Positions 1 to 6,739 are shown, counted from the first letter of the stretch. The stretch: DNA of 11,796 nt from an uncultured Clostridia bacterium (GCA_944390615.1 CALXRJ010000174.1:1-11796); one strand, 5' to 3'. Notes: generated by a model not told the origin, from the sequence alone. Translations and numbers: made by a program.

Positions 1-18
1 TTTTTCATAATCTTTCAC
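1..18 (-). CDS. 5' end of a minus-strand gene, possibly an IS200/IS605 TnpA transposase (partial)
   Basis: Only six codons are visible, reading M(GTG)-K-D-Y-E-K before the window ends. The start is supported by an AAGGG ribosome binding site 8 nt upstream on the minus strand; the ATG two bases earlier is followed at once by TGA and cannot be used. The short N-terminus, with a Y-E pair near residue 4-5, resembles the beginning of many IS200/IS605 Y1 transposases, and a non-terminator hairpin lies about 75 nt upstream, as expected for an element left end. Both points are suggestive only. Any other gene starting here is possible. Confidence 0.3.
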
Positions 19-92
19 ATAAATCACCCTTTCTAAATCAAACTATTAAATCAAATAATTTTTTAAATAAGTAATCCATAAGTGTACTCGGC

Positions 93-122
93 TAGGTTGG
101 CGATATGGCTATCACCAACCTA
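93..122. repeat. Imperfect hairpin, candidate IS200/IS605 left-end structure
   Basis: The arms TAGGTTGGCGATA and TATCACCAACCTA pair over 13 positions with a single C/A mismatch around a TGGC loop. Neither strand has a U-tract after the stem, so it is unlikely to be a terminator. Subterminal imperfect hairpins of this size are the recognition sites of IS200/IS605 Y1 transposases. The hairpin lies just upstream of the minus-strand GTG start at 18. A TTGAT pentamer (minus strand, 157-153), the kind of target this family often uses, lies about 30 nt outside it and could mark the element tip. Nothing recognisable is seen from 123 to 311. Confidence 0.4.
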
Positions 123-311
123 ACCACCACACAAGAAACTGTCGTTTTGAACATCAAAAAAACACTAAATTTTATTAAGATATCAGTCATTTTATAAGGT
201 AGTAGAAAATGTCGTAAAATTAACCTTTGAAAATTTGAATAACTCCCATATTTTAAAATACAATATATGGAAAATACAAAATGAATAGTTACCTAAAAAA
301 TTTCTTTTTAG

Positions 312-632
312 ATAGATATCAAACATACACCACATGGTGTTGACGTATACCCTCAATCAGCTGCAGGAATGCCTTTTTCAGCAAATTGTTTAGCTTGTAA
401 AGGTGACCCTATTGCTAATTTACAAGAAGACTTAGCAGCAGAACAAAAAGCTAGAGCAACTTATGAAAAATTGATTGATTTATGTAGAGACAATCCAGAT
501 GTATTAGACCCACTTAAATTCTTACGTGAAAGAGAAATTGTACATTTCCAAAGATTTGGTGAAGCTCTTCGTAAAGTTCAAGATAAACTTGCTGATAAAA
601 ATTTTTATATGAATAATAATTGTAAAAAATAA
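312..632 (+). pseudogene. cotJC: CotJC / manganese catalase-like spore coat protein, C-terminal fragment
   Basis: The frame is open from just after a TAG at 309-311. From about 330 it reads the conserved CotJC C-terminal half: HGVDVYPQSAAG, then KGDPIANLQEDLAAEQKAR, then PLKFLREREIVHFQRFGEAL. CotJC proteins are about 190-200 residues and belong to the di-manganese catalase ferritin-like family. Here only about 100 residues remain, including the last metal-site helices (EDLAAEQKAR, REREIVHFQ); the first helices are absent from every frame upstream. No ribosome binding site or start codon precedes the homologous part; the first ATG (369) is inside the conserved region. The likely reading is a gene fragment created by an insertion or rearrangement near 312-330, or a contig chimera. 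CotJC is a spore coat component in Bacillus and Clostridium. Confidence 0.85.
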
Positions 633-655
633 ACTTTGATAGTTTTGGTAATTTT

Positions 656-693
656 GGGGACGGAGGAAAAAATATATTTTTTCCTCCGTCCCC
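656..693 (+). terminator. Perfect 38-nt palindrome, terminator-like (REP-like core)
   Basis: The arm GGGGACGGAGGAAAAAATA pairs with its exact complement over 19 bp with no unpaired loop beyond the central AT pairs. It lies 24 nt after the cotJC fragment stop and is followed by the T-rich TTCTTCTTTT, so it can act as a terminator for that gene. Its GGGGACGGAG core resembles the GGGGGCGGAG core of the hairpin at 8625-8684, which suggests a dispersed repeat family. Nothing recognisable is seen from 694 to 786. Confidence 0.7.
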
Positions 694-786
694 TTCTTCT
701 TTTACATCAAATAAAATCAAAATATTTTTTTCTAAAAAATCGTATACAATATAGCTTCTCTCTTTTTATAAAATTCTAATAATCAA

Positions 787-815
787 TTGACAAAGAAACT
801 AACGTTTGATAATAT
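787..815 (+). promoter_or_regulatory. Sigma-A promoter for the GNAT-DUF402 gene
   Basis: A consensus -35 TTGACA (787-792), a 17-bp spacer and a -10 TAATAT (810-815) predict a transcription start near 822. The promoter covers the TTG at 806, which would otherwise extend the reading frame, so it fixes the translation start at the downstream ATG (848). Confidence 0.8.
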
Positions 816-847
816 ATAACAAATACCATCAGAAAGAAGATGAAATT

Positions 848-1906
848 ATGAACGAACTAGAATTAATATTCCCTTCAAAAGGATATAAAACACAAATAGA
901 ACAATATGTTCAAGAATTTAGAAATCATAATGAAAATGAGATAATTGGAGACGCAAATTTATGTAAAATTAAAGATTTCAATCTATGGTTAAAAAAAGTA
1001 GAATCTGCTTTATCAGAAGAAAAAATGGAAGCAGAAACTGTTCCATCAACACTATATTTAACCATTCGAAAATCCGATCAAAAAATCATTGGAAACATAC
1101 AAATTAATCATTATTTAAATGAAACATTGTCCCATAATGGAGGGCATATCCAATATAGTGTTCGTCCTTCAGAAAGGAAAAAAGGTTATGCTACTAAGCA
1201 GTTAAAATTAGGCTTAGAAAAATGTCATGAATTAGGAATTGGAAAAGTATTCCTTGATAGCTATAAAGACGATATTGGCTCTGTTAAATCAATTATGAAT
1301 AATGGAGGAATATTGGAAAATGAAATTACTTTACCTAACGGAAAAATAAAGCAAAGATATGGAATTACCTTAAAAAAAAGATATGCCAATAGACATAAAT
1401 TGAATCAACCTAATAGCGATTTAATATACCTAGTAAAAAACTTTAAGGGAAAAACTTTTACTGGTGATGTTTGTTATTATAATTTTAAAAATGCAAACAT
1501 CAAAATAGCAACTCCTAAAGGTAAAGTGATAATAGATAATAACTACCAACTATTAGAATTTTATGATTATCATTCTAAAGTTAAATTATCTGCCTTTTAT
1601 GATAAAAATAGTGAAATTATAGAATGGTATTTTGATATTGCCAAAAAAATAGGAAAAGAAAATGACGTACCTTATGAAGATGATTTATATTTAGATGTAG
1701 TCGTAAGACCTGATGGCAAAATTATATTATTAGATGAAAATGAATTAAAAGATGCTTTAAAAAAATTTGAAATTACAAAAGAAGAATATGAAATGGCTTA
1801 TGAAGAAGCTAATAAATTAATGATGTTGTTAGAAGGAAAAAAAGAAAAGTTAAAAAGTTTTACTGATATGTATTTAAATTACTTTAAAAAATTGAATCTT
1901 AACTAA
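848..1906 (+). CDS. GNAT acetyltransferase fused to a DUF402 domain
   Basis: 352 residues from the ATG at 848, chosen because the longer frame from TTG 806 lies inside the promoter. Residues 1-180 are a GNAT N-acetyltransferase: the acetyl-CoA loop is R-K-K-G-Y-A (110-115) after the strand GGHIQYSVRPSE, and the C-terminal strand is QRYGITLKKRY. Residues about 195-345 are a DUF402 domain: WYFDI (260-264), the acidic D-D-L-Y-L-D patch (278-283), PDGKIILLDENEL and the helical tail EEYEMAYEEA. DUF402 proteins include Staphylococcus Ntdp nucleoside tri/diphosphatases and FomD, metal-dependent phosphate-ester hydrolases. The joined enzyme could acetylate one substrate and hydrolyse a nucleotide, but the substrate is unknown. 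The gene has its own promoter and a modest AGAAG ribosome binding site; the radical SAM gene begins 94 nt later under a separate promoter. Domain assignment is by motif recall only. Confidence 0.85.
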   Translation: MNELELIFPSKGYKTQIEQYVQEFRNHNENEIIGDANLCKIKDFNLWLKKVESALSEEKMEAETVPSTLYLTIRKSDQKIIGNIQINHYLNETLSHNGGHIQYSVRPSERKKGYATKQLKLGLEKCHELGIGKVFLDSYKDDIGSVKSIMNNGGILENEITLPNGKIKQRYGITLKKRYANRHKLNQPNSDLIYLVKNFKGKTFTGDVCYYNFKNANIKIATPKGKVIIDNNYQLLEFYDYHSKVKLSAFYDKNSEIIEWYFDIAKKIGKENDVPYEDDLYLDVVVRPDGKIILLDENELKDALKKFEITKEEYEMAYEEANKLMMLLEGKKEKLKSFTDMYLNYFKKLNLN

Positions 1907-1921
1907 AATTACCTTAAAACC

Positions 1922-1950
1922 TTGAAAACATAAAAAATACTTGCTATAAT
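1922..1950 (+). promoter_or_regulatory. Sigma-A promoter for the radical SAM gene
   Basis: The -35 TTGAAA (1922-1927), a 17-bp spacer and a perfect -10 TATAAT (1945-1950), with a TG just upstream of the -10, predict a start near 1957. It gives the downstream gene independent expression from the acetyltransferase gene. Confidence 0.85.
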
Positions 1951-1964
1951 AATTATGTAACCCA

Positions 1965-1976
1965 AGGTAATTACCT
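1965..1976. promoter_or_regulatory. Perfect palindrome, candidate operator
   Basis: AGGTAATTACCT is a perfect 12-bp palindrome about 8 nt after the predicted transcription start of the radical SAM gene and upstream of its ribosome binding site. A related TTACCT half-site occurs at 1911-1916, just before the -35. The position suits a repressor site. No regulator gene is visible in the window. Confidence 0.4.
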
Positions 1977-2000
1977 AATGCAAAAAAGAAAGGACGTATT

Positions 2001-2840
2001 ATGCTACCAAGAAAACAATTAAAATGTGGTATTGTTCCACATCCCCTTGAAGTGGAGGATCTTCGGCAAATCTATTTTTTGCTGACTTATGCATGTAACA
2101 AAGCTTGTCCATACTGTATCGAACCAAATGTCCATACCGGAAAATACATGTGTGAAAAAGATTTTGTTACAGGCATGAAAATTGCAAAAGAATTGGATTT
2201 TAAAATACTCTATCTTCATGGCGGAGAACCCACCGTTCATCATGATGTTGTAAACTATGCAAAATTGGCAAAAAAAGAAGGATTCCTTGTAAATATGTTT
2301 ACCAATGGTCTTCGCCAAGATGTATTAGAGCAACTGGATGGTATCGTGGATGAAATCAGGTTCTCCTATGAGCCTGGGCTAGATTTTATGTTTCAAAATC
2401 AAGCCAAGTGGAAGTCACGAATTAAACTATATATTATGGCAACAACAGAAGCTTATCCAACAGAGAAAAGCTTAATGGAAGTAGTAAATAAGGCACTGGA
2501 CTTAGGTATGGGAGTAAAGGTAAGAACTTTAAATCCTGTTAACCCATATGCATACAAATATCAGTTTGTGCCTTATCTACATCAGCACCTGTTTACTCTG
2601 CCAGAAGAAGAAATCATCTGTGACGGAAATAAGGCTGCCTACCGAATGGAAAATGGTGTAATTGTTCGGTTAGGCAATATGCAGTTAAATCCAGGGCACT
2701 TAAAATATAGTGTCGACCCAGATGGCGTTATGCACACTAGGTTTACACATTCCCAAAAGGATTTAATCATTCCAGAACACGAAATCGAAGCCAAAAAGAC
2801 TCTCTTTCAACCATTGATTGAAAGATTAAGAAAAATTTAA
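2001..2840 (+). CDS. Stand-alone radical SAM protein of unknown function
   Basis: 279 residues. The start at 2001 has an AAGGA ribosome binding site 6 nt upstream. The cluster-binding motif is C-N-K-A-C-P-Y-C (Cys32, Cys36, Cys39; CX3CX2C), followed by the SAM-binding GGEP at 74-77. The order of strands and helices matches the radical SAM partial TIM barrel (YLHGGEP; LVNMFTNG; EIRFSYEPG). No SPASM-type multi-cysteine C-terminal domain is seen; the tail contains SVDPDGVMHTRF, which may be part of the substrate site. No precursor peptide, chaperone or partner enzyme is adjacent, so a RiPP role is not supported. The gene has its own promoter and a possible operator and ends at a hairpin shared with the convergent larE operon. 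Reaction and substrate are unknown. Confidence 0.85.
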   Translation: MLPRKQLKCGIVPHPLEVEDLRQIYFLLTYACNKACPYCIEPNVHTGKYMCEKDFVTGMKIAKELDFKILYLHGGEPTVHHDVVNYAKLAKKEGFLVNMFTNGLRQDVLEQLDGIVDEIRFSYEPGLDFMFQNQAKWKSRIKLYIMATTEAYPTEKSLMEVVNKALDLGMGVKVRTLNPVNPYAYKYQFVPYLHQHLFTLPEEEIICDGNKAAYRMENGVIVRLGNMQLNPGHLKYSVDPDGVMHTRFTHSQKDLIIPEHEIEAKKTLFQPLIERLRKI

Positions 2841-2846
2841 TGAATT

Positions 2847-2894
2847 AATATCCTACTCCCACATCCCTTTTTTGAGATGTAGAAGTAGGATATT
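2847..2894. terminator. Bidirectional terminator hairpin between convergent genes
   Basis: AATATCCTACT on the left pairs with AGTAGGATATT on the right and the stem continues through ACATC/GATGT. The remaining left-arm C positions face A on the plus strand but form G-U pairs on the minus-strand transcript, so the stem is more complete for the larE operon. It sits between the radical SAM stop (2840) and the larE stop (2938). Confidence 0.7.
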
Positions 2895-2937
2895 CTCTTT
2901 GTTATTTGTACTATCTTAAAACTTTTATAAATTCTTA

Positions 2938-3711
2938 CTAATCAAAACTACCACTTCTTATCCCCATCAAATCCAATACCACAAACTGAAATCCTAAATC
3001 CCTAATTTCCTGTATCACCTTTTCATTTTGCAAAACCTTTTCAAAATCTTCCTTTGGAACCTCTATCCTAGCAATATCGCCATGATACCTTACTCTTACC
3101 TGCTCAATTCCTAGTTCTTTTATCTTTTCCTCACTCTCTTCCATTTTCTTCAGCATTTCTACTGTTAAATCTGTATCATAAGGAAACCTCGTTGCTAAGC
3201 AAGAATTGGATGGTTTATTCCAAATTTTCATACCAAATTGATGAGCTATACTTCGTATTTCTGCCTTACCAAATCCTGCTTCTGCCAAAGGGCTTATAAT
3301 TTCTAGCTCTTCTCCTGCCTTATTTCCAGGTCGATAAGCCTTTAAATCATCTGCATTTTTTCCATCTAATACTATAGCAAAACCCTTTTCTTTTGCTACT
3401 TTTTTTATGGTTGTCATTAAACTTTTTTTACAATCGTAACATCTATCTTTGTGGTTTTCCTTAAATCCCGTCACTTGGAAAGGGTCATAGGGAACCTCTT
3501 GATATAAAAATTTATTTTCCTCTAAAAATTGGATTGCCTCTTTATAATCTTTTCTTGGAACCATACAGCCATCTGCTATAATGGCTAATACATTTTCTTT
3601 TGGTAGAACTTGATTGGCTACATATAATAAAAAACTAGAGTCTATTCCACCAGAAAAACTAATTGCCACTTTTTCAAGTTTTTTTAATCGATTTTCTAAT
3701 TTTTCTAACAT
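2938..3711 (-). CDS. larE: LarE, ATP-dependent sacrificial sulfur transferase
   Basis: LarE adenylates the carboxylates of the pyridinium dicarboxylate precursor and transfers sulfur to it, on the way to the nickel-pincer nucleotide (NPN) cofactor of LarA lactate racemase and related racemases/epimerases. It is a cytosolic PP-loop enzyme. Numbered from the upstream TTG at 3720, the PP-loop SGGIDSS is at 23-29, the CxxC pair at Cys94/Cys97 (RCYDCKK), and the conserved SCLATRFPY carries Cys174. Cys174 corresponds to the sacrificial Cys176 of Lactiplantibacillus LarE. The ATG at 3711 is preferred as start because the AAAGG site lies 9 nt upstream, whereas ATG 3717 is only 3 nt away. That site overlaps the larC stop (TAAAGG), so the two genes are translationally coupled. 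Length is about 257 residues, close to the family norm. Confidence 0.95.
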   Translation of the reverse strand: MLEKLENRLKKLEKVAISFSGGIDSSFLLYVANQVLPKENVLAIIADGCMVPRKDYKEAIQFLEENKFLYQEVPYDPFQVTGFKENHKDRCYDCKKSLMTTIKKVAKEKGFAIVLDGKNADDLKAYRPGNKAGEELEIISPLAEAGFGKAEIRSIAHQFGMKIWNKPSNSCLATRFPYDTDLTVEMLKKMEESEEKIKELGIEQVRVRYHGDIARIEVPKEDFEKVLQNEKVIQEIRDLGFQFVVLDLMGIRSGSFD

Positions 3712-3723
3712 AAACATCAACCT

Positions 3724-4938
3724 TTATTTTAATTCTTCTAATTTGTATAATTCTTTTAATGGAATCTTATTTTTTTCTGCTAACTCTTTCATACTTTCAT
3801 ATTCTGGATAGATATAAGTTTCTCCATTATTGATTACTTTTTTAGCCTTCAATTTTCCATATTTTGTGTCAATTTCTACCAATTCTCGTCCTAATTCTGT
3901 GCGAGCTTCGAAACGATAGCGAATTCCAATTGTCGTTGTTTCTCGAAACATAATATTTTGTAAATGAAACATATCTTCTTTTTTACAGGCAACCGTTAAT
4001 CGATAAGCTGGTCGATTTTTTTTCATAAAGATTGGGGTATAAAATACATCTAAGGCTCCATTTTCAAATAATTTTTCTTGTGTATAACCTAATATTTCAC
4101 CACTACAATCATCAATATTGGTTTCCATTACTACAAAATTTTCATTTTGTTCTTGTATGTCTCTATAGTTGTCTTTTAAATCATTTGGTATTTTTAAATC
4201 TTTGTAACCTGTTCCCCAACCTATTTTTTCTGTTGTCATGGCAGGTAAAGTGGTAAAATCTGTTGCTAGTTCTGCAATAATGGCTGCTCCTGTTGGGGTA
4301 ACTAATTCTGTATCCACATCGATTTGTCTAAATTTAACATGAGAATTGGCAAATATTTCACTGGTTGCTGGTACAGGTACAGACATGGTACCATGGGCAC
4401 ATTCAATAAAACCATATCCGTCATTGACAATACTTGAAATGATTTTGTCTGGATTTATTTTTTGAATTAGAATAGCAGTTCCTACAATATCAATAATCGA
4501 ATCAATGGCTCCTACCTCATGAAAATGTACTTCTTCTAGTGGTTTGTTGTGAACTTTTGCTTCTGCTTTTGCCACTCTTAAGAATATTTTTTTGGCTAGT
4601 TCTTTGCTTTTTTCTTGGATAGAACTATGATCAATAACAGCATATACATCTTTTAAGTTTCTATGTTCATGATGATGGTGATGCTCATGATGATGTTCTT
4701 CTTCATGATGATGTTTCTCTTCGTGATGGTGTTCTTCTTGCTCATCTAAAATAACATCCACATAAGTTCCTGTAATTCCATTTTTTACTTTTTTGGATAT
4801 TTCAATTTTATAACCATCTATGTTTAACTTTTTAATTTCCTCTAAAAAATAGGTTTCATCTCCTACAATTTCTAATAAAGCTCCTAGAGTCATATTTCCA
4901 CTAATGCCACTGGAACAATCAAAATATAAGACTTTCAT
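3724..4938 (-). CDS. larC: LarC, nickel-pincer cofactor nickel insertase (single ORF)
   Basis: 404 residues. LarC inserts nickel into pyridinium-3,5-bisthiocarboxylic acid mononucleotide in a CTP-dependent reaction, the last step of NPN cofactor synthesis. Recognisable segments are the N-terminal YFDCSSGISGNMTLGALL, VHFHEVGAIDSIIDIVG, SVPVPATSEI, TELVTPTGAAI, and the C-terminal domain containing TNIDDCSGEILGY. Residues 70-92 hold 15 histidines broken by Glu/Lys, a metal-binding linker found in many LarC proteins. In Lactiplantibacillus, larC1 and larC2 are joined by programmed frameshifting; here the whole protein is one continuous frame. AGGAGG overlaps the stop codon of the upstream serine hydrolase (TAAAGGAGG), which shows an operon. 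larB and larA are absent from the window. Confidence 0.95.
   Translation of the reverse strand: MKVLYFDCSSGISGNMTLGALLEIVGDETYFLEEIKKLNIDGYKIEISKKVKNGITGTYVDVILDEQEEHHHEEKHHHEEEHHHEHHHHHEHRNLKDVYAVIDHSSIQEKSKELAKKIFLRVAKAEAKVHNKPLEEVHFHEVGAIDSIIDIVGTAILIQKINPDKIISSIVNDGYGFIECAHGTMSVPVPATSEIFANSHVKFRQIDVDTELVTPTGAAIIAELATDFTTLPAMTTEKIGWGTGYKDLKIPNDLKDNYRDIQEQNENFVVMETNIDDCSGEILGYTQEKLFENGALDVFYTPIFMKKNRPAYRLTVACKKEDMFHLQNIMFRETTTIGIRYRFEARTELGRELVEIDTKYGKLKAKKVINNGETYIYPEYESMKELAEKNKIPLKELYKLEELK
4662..4733. repeat. Low-complexity CAT/GAA codon repeat (LarC His-rich linker)
   Basis: A run of near-identical ATG/GTG/TTC triplets on the plus strand encodes the His/Glu-rich linker of LarC on the other strand. 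Such short-period repeats are prone to slippage, so its length may vary among strains. It is coding, not an independent element. Confidence 0.7.
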
Positions 4939-4950
4939 TTTTGTCCTCCT

Positions 4951-6120
4951 TTAAGTTTCTTTTTCACTTATTTTAGCATTTACAATTTGATTCATCAATT
5001 GCCAATAAATACTACTACTTCCCTCATAATGGCTTGTAAACACTACCACTAATTCTAAATCTGGTACCACAAAAATATATTGTCCATAATGACCTTGTGC
5101 AAAAAAGCTTGGATAATTGTTATTGCCAAAAGTTCTAACCCACCATTGGTAACCATAATCTGCTGAACCAGATGACCTGTCAAATTGAACAGTAGTAGAA
5201 TCTTCTACCCATTGAGCTGGAATGATTTGTTCTCCATTCCAAACACCATCATTTAAATAAAGTTCTCCGATTTTTGCCATATCATATACATTCATCGCAA
5301 AACCATTTCCACCATCTGAAATACCTTGTGGGTCTTCTGTACATTCTACACTATCAATATCCAGTTGATCAAATAGATATTCTTTTCCAAATTCATAGGT
5401 TGTTTTACCAGTTGCTTGTTGAATAATGGCAGATAATAGATGGGTGTTTCCGGTAAAGTAGTTAAATACAGTTCCTTGCCTTGCTAAAGCTCTTCGATTT
5501 AAGACATAATCTACCCAATTACTAGAAGCTAACCAATCATTCCAATTTGCTGTGTCACTTGCATCTAATCCTGTTGTATGAGTAAGCAAATTCCAATTGG
5601 TAATTTGATTTTTATATTCACTGCCAGAATCTAGTATCTGTGGAAAATAGGTCGAGATTGGTACATTTACTCCCTCGATATATCCTTTATCAATCGCAAT
5701 ACCGAAAATAGCAGATGTTATACTTTTTGAGGTAGATTGTAAAGTAAATACGCTTGTTTCGTTATAGCCTTCTTTATAATACTCATCGACTATAACACCA
5801 TCTTTTATGATTACCTCTGCATGAATCGGATAAGAATCGATTGTATTATGTACAGAATTTAATACCGAAACATCGATGTTGTGATTTTCTGGTGCATCAT
5901 GCTGCCATTGCCATGGTTCTTCTTCTGGCTCCCCTACTTCTATAACCATTTGATTTGCTTCTTGTTCTTGTACTTCTTCTGTTTCTTCATTCGTATTGTT
6001 TTCTATTACATTTTGTGTATTTTCTGTTTGGTTATTCAGACGATTATTTCTAAAAATTATCAAAAAAATAACGATTAAAATAAGAATGATTGCTAAAATG
6101 ATTATTAACTTTTTTTTCAT
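4951..6120 (-). CDS. Membrane-anchored serine hydrolase, beta-lactamase/6-aminohexanoate-dimer hydrolase family
   Basis: 389 residues. Residues 4-23 form a strongly hydrophobic signal anchor after MKKK, with no clear lipobox or signal-peptidase site. Residues about 30-70 are an Asn/Gln/Glu-rich linker, so the catalytic domain is probably extracellular. The serine hydrolase domain has S-T-S-K at 129-132 (SxxK nucleophile and base), Y221 in NYFTGNTHLLSA (YxN-like tyrosine) and GHYGQ at 343-347 in place of the KTG motif. This set is typical of the class C beta-lactamase-like group that includes NylB-type hydrolases, esterases and peptidases. A true resistance beta-lactamase is unlikely because KTG is missing. 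The start at 6120 has AGGAGG 5 nt upstream. It is first in an operon with larC and larE; a link between its substrate and NPN-dependent racemisation is inference. Confidence 0.88.
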   Translation of the reverse strand: MKKKLIIILAIILILIVIFLIIFRNNRLNNQTENTQNVIENNTNEETEEVQEQEANQMVIEVGEPEEEPWQWQHDAPENHNIDVSVLNSVHNTIDSYPIHAEVIIKDGVIVDEYYKEGYNETSVFTLQSTSKSITSAIFGIAIDKGYIEGVNVPISTYFPQILDSGSEYKNQITNWNLLTHTTGLDASDTANWNDWLASSNWVDYVLNRRALARQGTVFNYFTGNTHLLSAIIQQATGKTTYEFGKEYLFDQLDIDSVECTEDPQGISDGGNGFAMNVYDMAKIGELYLNDGVWNGEQIIPAQWVEDSTTVQFDRSSGSADYGYQWWVRTFGNNNYPSFFAQGHYGQYIFVVPDLELVVVFTSHYEGSSSIYWQLMNQIVNAKISEKET

Positions 6121-6136
6121 GTTTACCTCCTAAACT

Positions 6137-6229
6137 AAAAGGACCGGGGTTTTTTGGCTCCATTTTTTACCAAAAGAACACTGGTCTTTTTTTGGGGAGG
6201 GACCAAAAAGACCCGGTCCTTTTGGTCCC
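6137..6229 (-). promoter_or_regulatory. Leader with competing inverted repeats upstream of the serine hydrolase-larC-larE operon
   Basis: Positions 6199-6229 form a hairpin with arms GGGACCAAAA/TTTTGGTCCC and an inner GACC/GGTC. Within it, 6212-6223 is also the exact 12-nt complement of 6137-6148 (AAAAGGACCGGG), which ends 5 nt from the AGGAGG ribosome binding site at 6126-6131. A third short stem (CCAAAAGA with TCTTTT, 6170-6192) lies between. The two main pairings are mutually exclusive. No convincing -35/-10 is visible in this leader. It could be a regulatory leader, or a REP-like palindromic repeat without regulatory function. Confidence 0.45.
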
Positions 6230-6306
6230 AAAAAAATAAAAGGGGATGTTATTTGTGCTAATTGCTTGGACTACAATTAGCACGGCAAATTTTTATTAAC
6301 CCCCTT
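6227..6306 (-). terminator. Rho-independent terminator of the alcohol dehydrogenase operon
   Basis: On the minus strand the outer stem AAGGGG/CCCCTT encloses a perfect inner stem GTGCTAATTG/CAATTAGCAC with a 9-nt loop. It is followed by a TTTTATTTTTTT tract at 6240-6230. It lies just after the truncated iron alcohol dehydrogenase and ends that transcript before the next operon. Confidence 0.75.
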
Positions 6307-6313
6307 AAATCTG

Positions 6314-6739
6314 TTATCCAATTATTACACAATTACATGGAATAAACTCAGTTGGTAATTTTCTATTTTCAAATTCCATTTTCCAGATGTCTTCTTCTGA
6401 TTTTGCTTGAGCAGACACGATTTTACAACAATCGATTACGGAACCTCCTCCTACTGCTAAAATAAAATCTACTTGATTTTCTTTGGCAAGTTTTGCTCCT
6501 TCTTGTACTTTTTGATAAGTTGGATTTGACATAATGCCAGAAAACTCTACTACATTTTTTCCGTTTTCTTTTAAAATGGCAATTACCTCATCATAAAGTC
6601 CTGTTCTTTTGATACTGCCTCCTCCAAAAGCAAACATAACATTGTTTCCTACTTTTTTTAATTCTTCTGGTAAAGCTTTTTTTAAAGCTCCTTCGCCGAA
6701 ATATACTTTTGGTATTTTTTCATAAACAAATTCTTTCAC
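6314..6739 (-). pseudogene. Iron-containing alcohol dehydrogenase, N-terminal fragment
   Basis: 141 residues against a family norm of about 380-390. It starts at GTG 6739 with an AAGGA site about 7 nt upstream and matches the BDH/YqhD-like iron alcohol dehydrogenases: KIPKVYFGEGAL, the nucleotide-binding FGGGSIKRTGLYD (residues 38-50), SNPTYQKVQEG, and AVGGGSVIDCCKIVS (95-109). The frame follows the family up to PTEFIP, then reads CNCVIIG and stops, exactly where the conserved V-T-A-S-G-T-G-S/A-E-M block should begin. The metal-binding domain (Asp/His ligands) is absent from every frame up to 6121, so the enzyme cannot be active. It appears to be the remnant of the third gene of the operon, cut close to the terminator. 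Confidence 0.85.

Noticed and set aside
93..122. Hairpin as a rho-independent terminator
   Set aside because: No U-tract follows the stem on either strand and no gene ends beside it.
236..275. CCATAT/ATATGG inverted repeat in the region before cotJC
   Set aside because: Only about six base pairs in very AT-rich DNA; likely chance.
806..847. Longer acetyltransferase start at TTG 806
   Set aside because: It lies inside the TTGACA/TAATAT promoter, upstream of the predicted transcription start; the ATG at 848 is better placed.
2001..2840. RiPP maturase or viperin-like defence enzyme
   Set aside because: No precursor peptide or partner nearby, no SPASM domain, and the motif context does not resemble prokaryotic viperins.
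4032..4256. Plus-strand open frame opposite larC
   Set aside because: Antisense shadow of conserved LarC sequence with no family resemblance.
4951..6120. Antibiotic-resistance beta-lactamase
   Set aside because: SxxK is present but KTG is replaced by GHYGQ, as in NylB-type esterases and peptidases, and the context is a cofactor operon.
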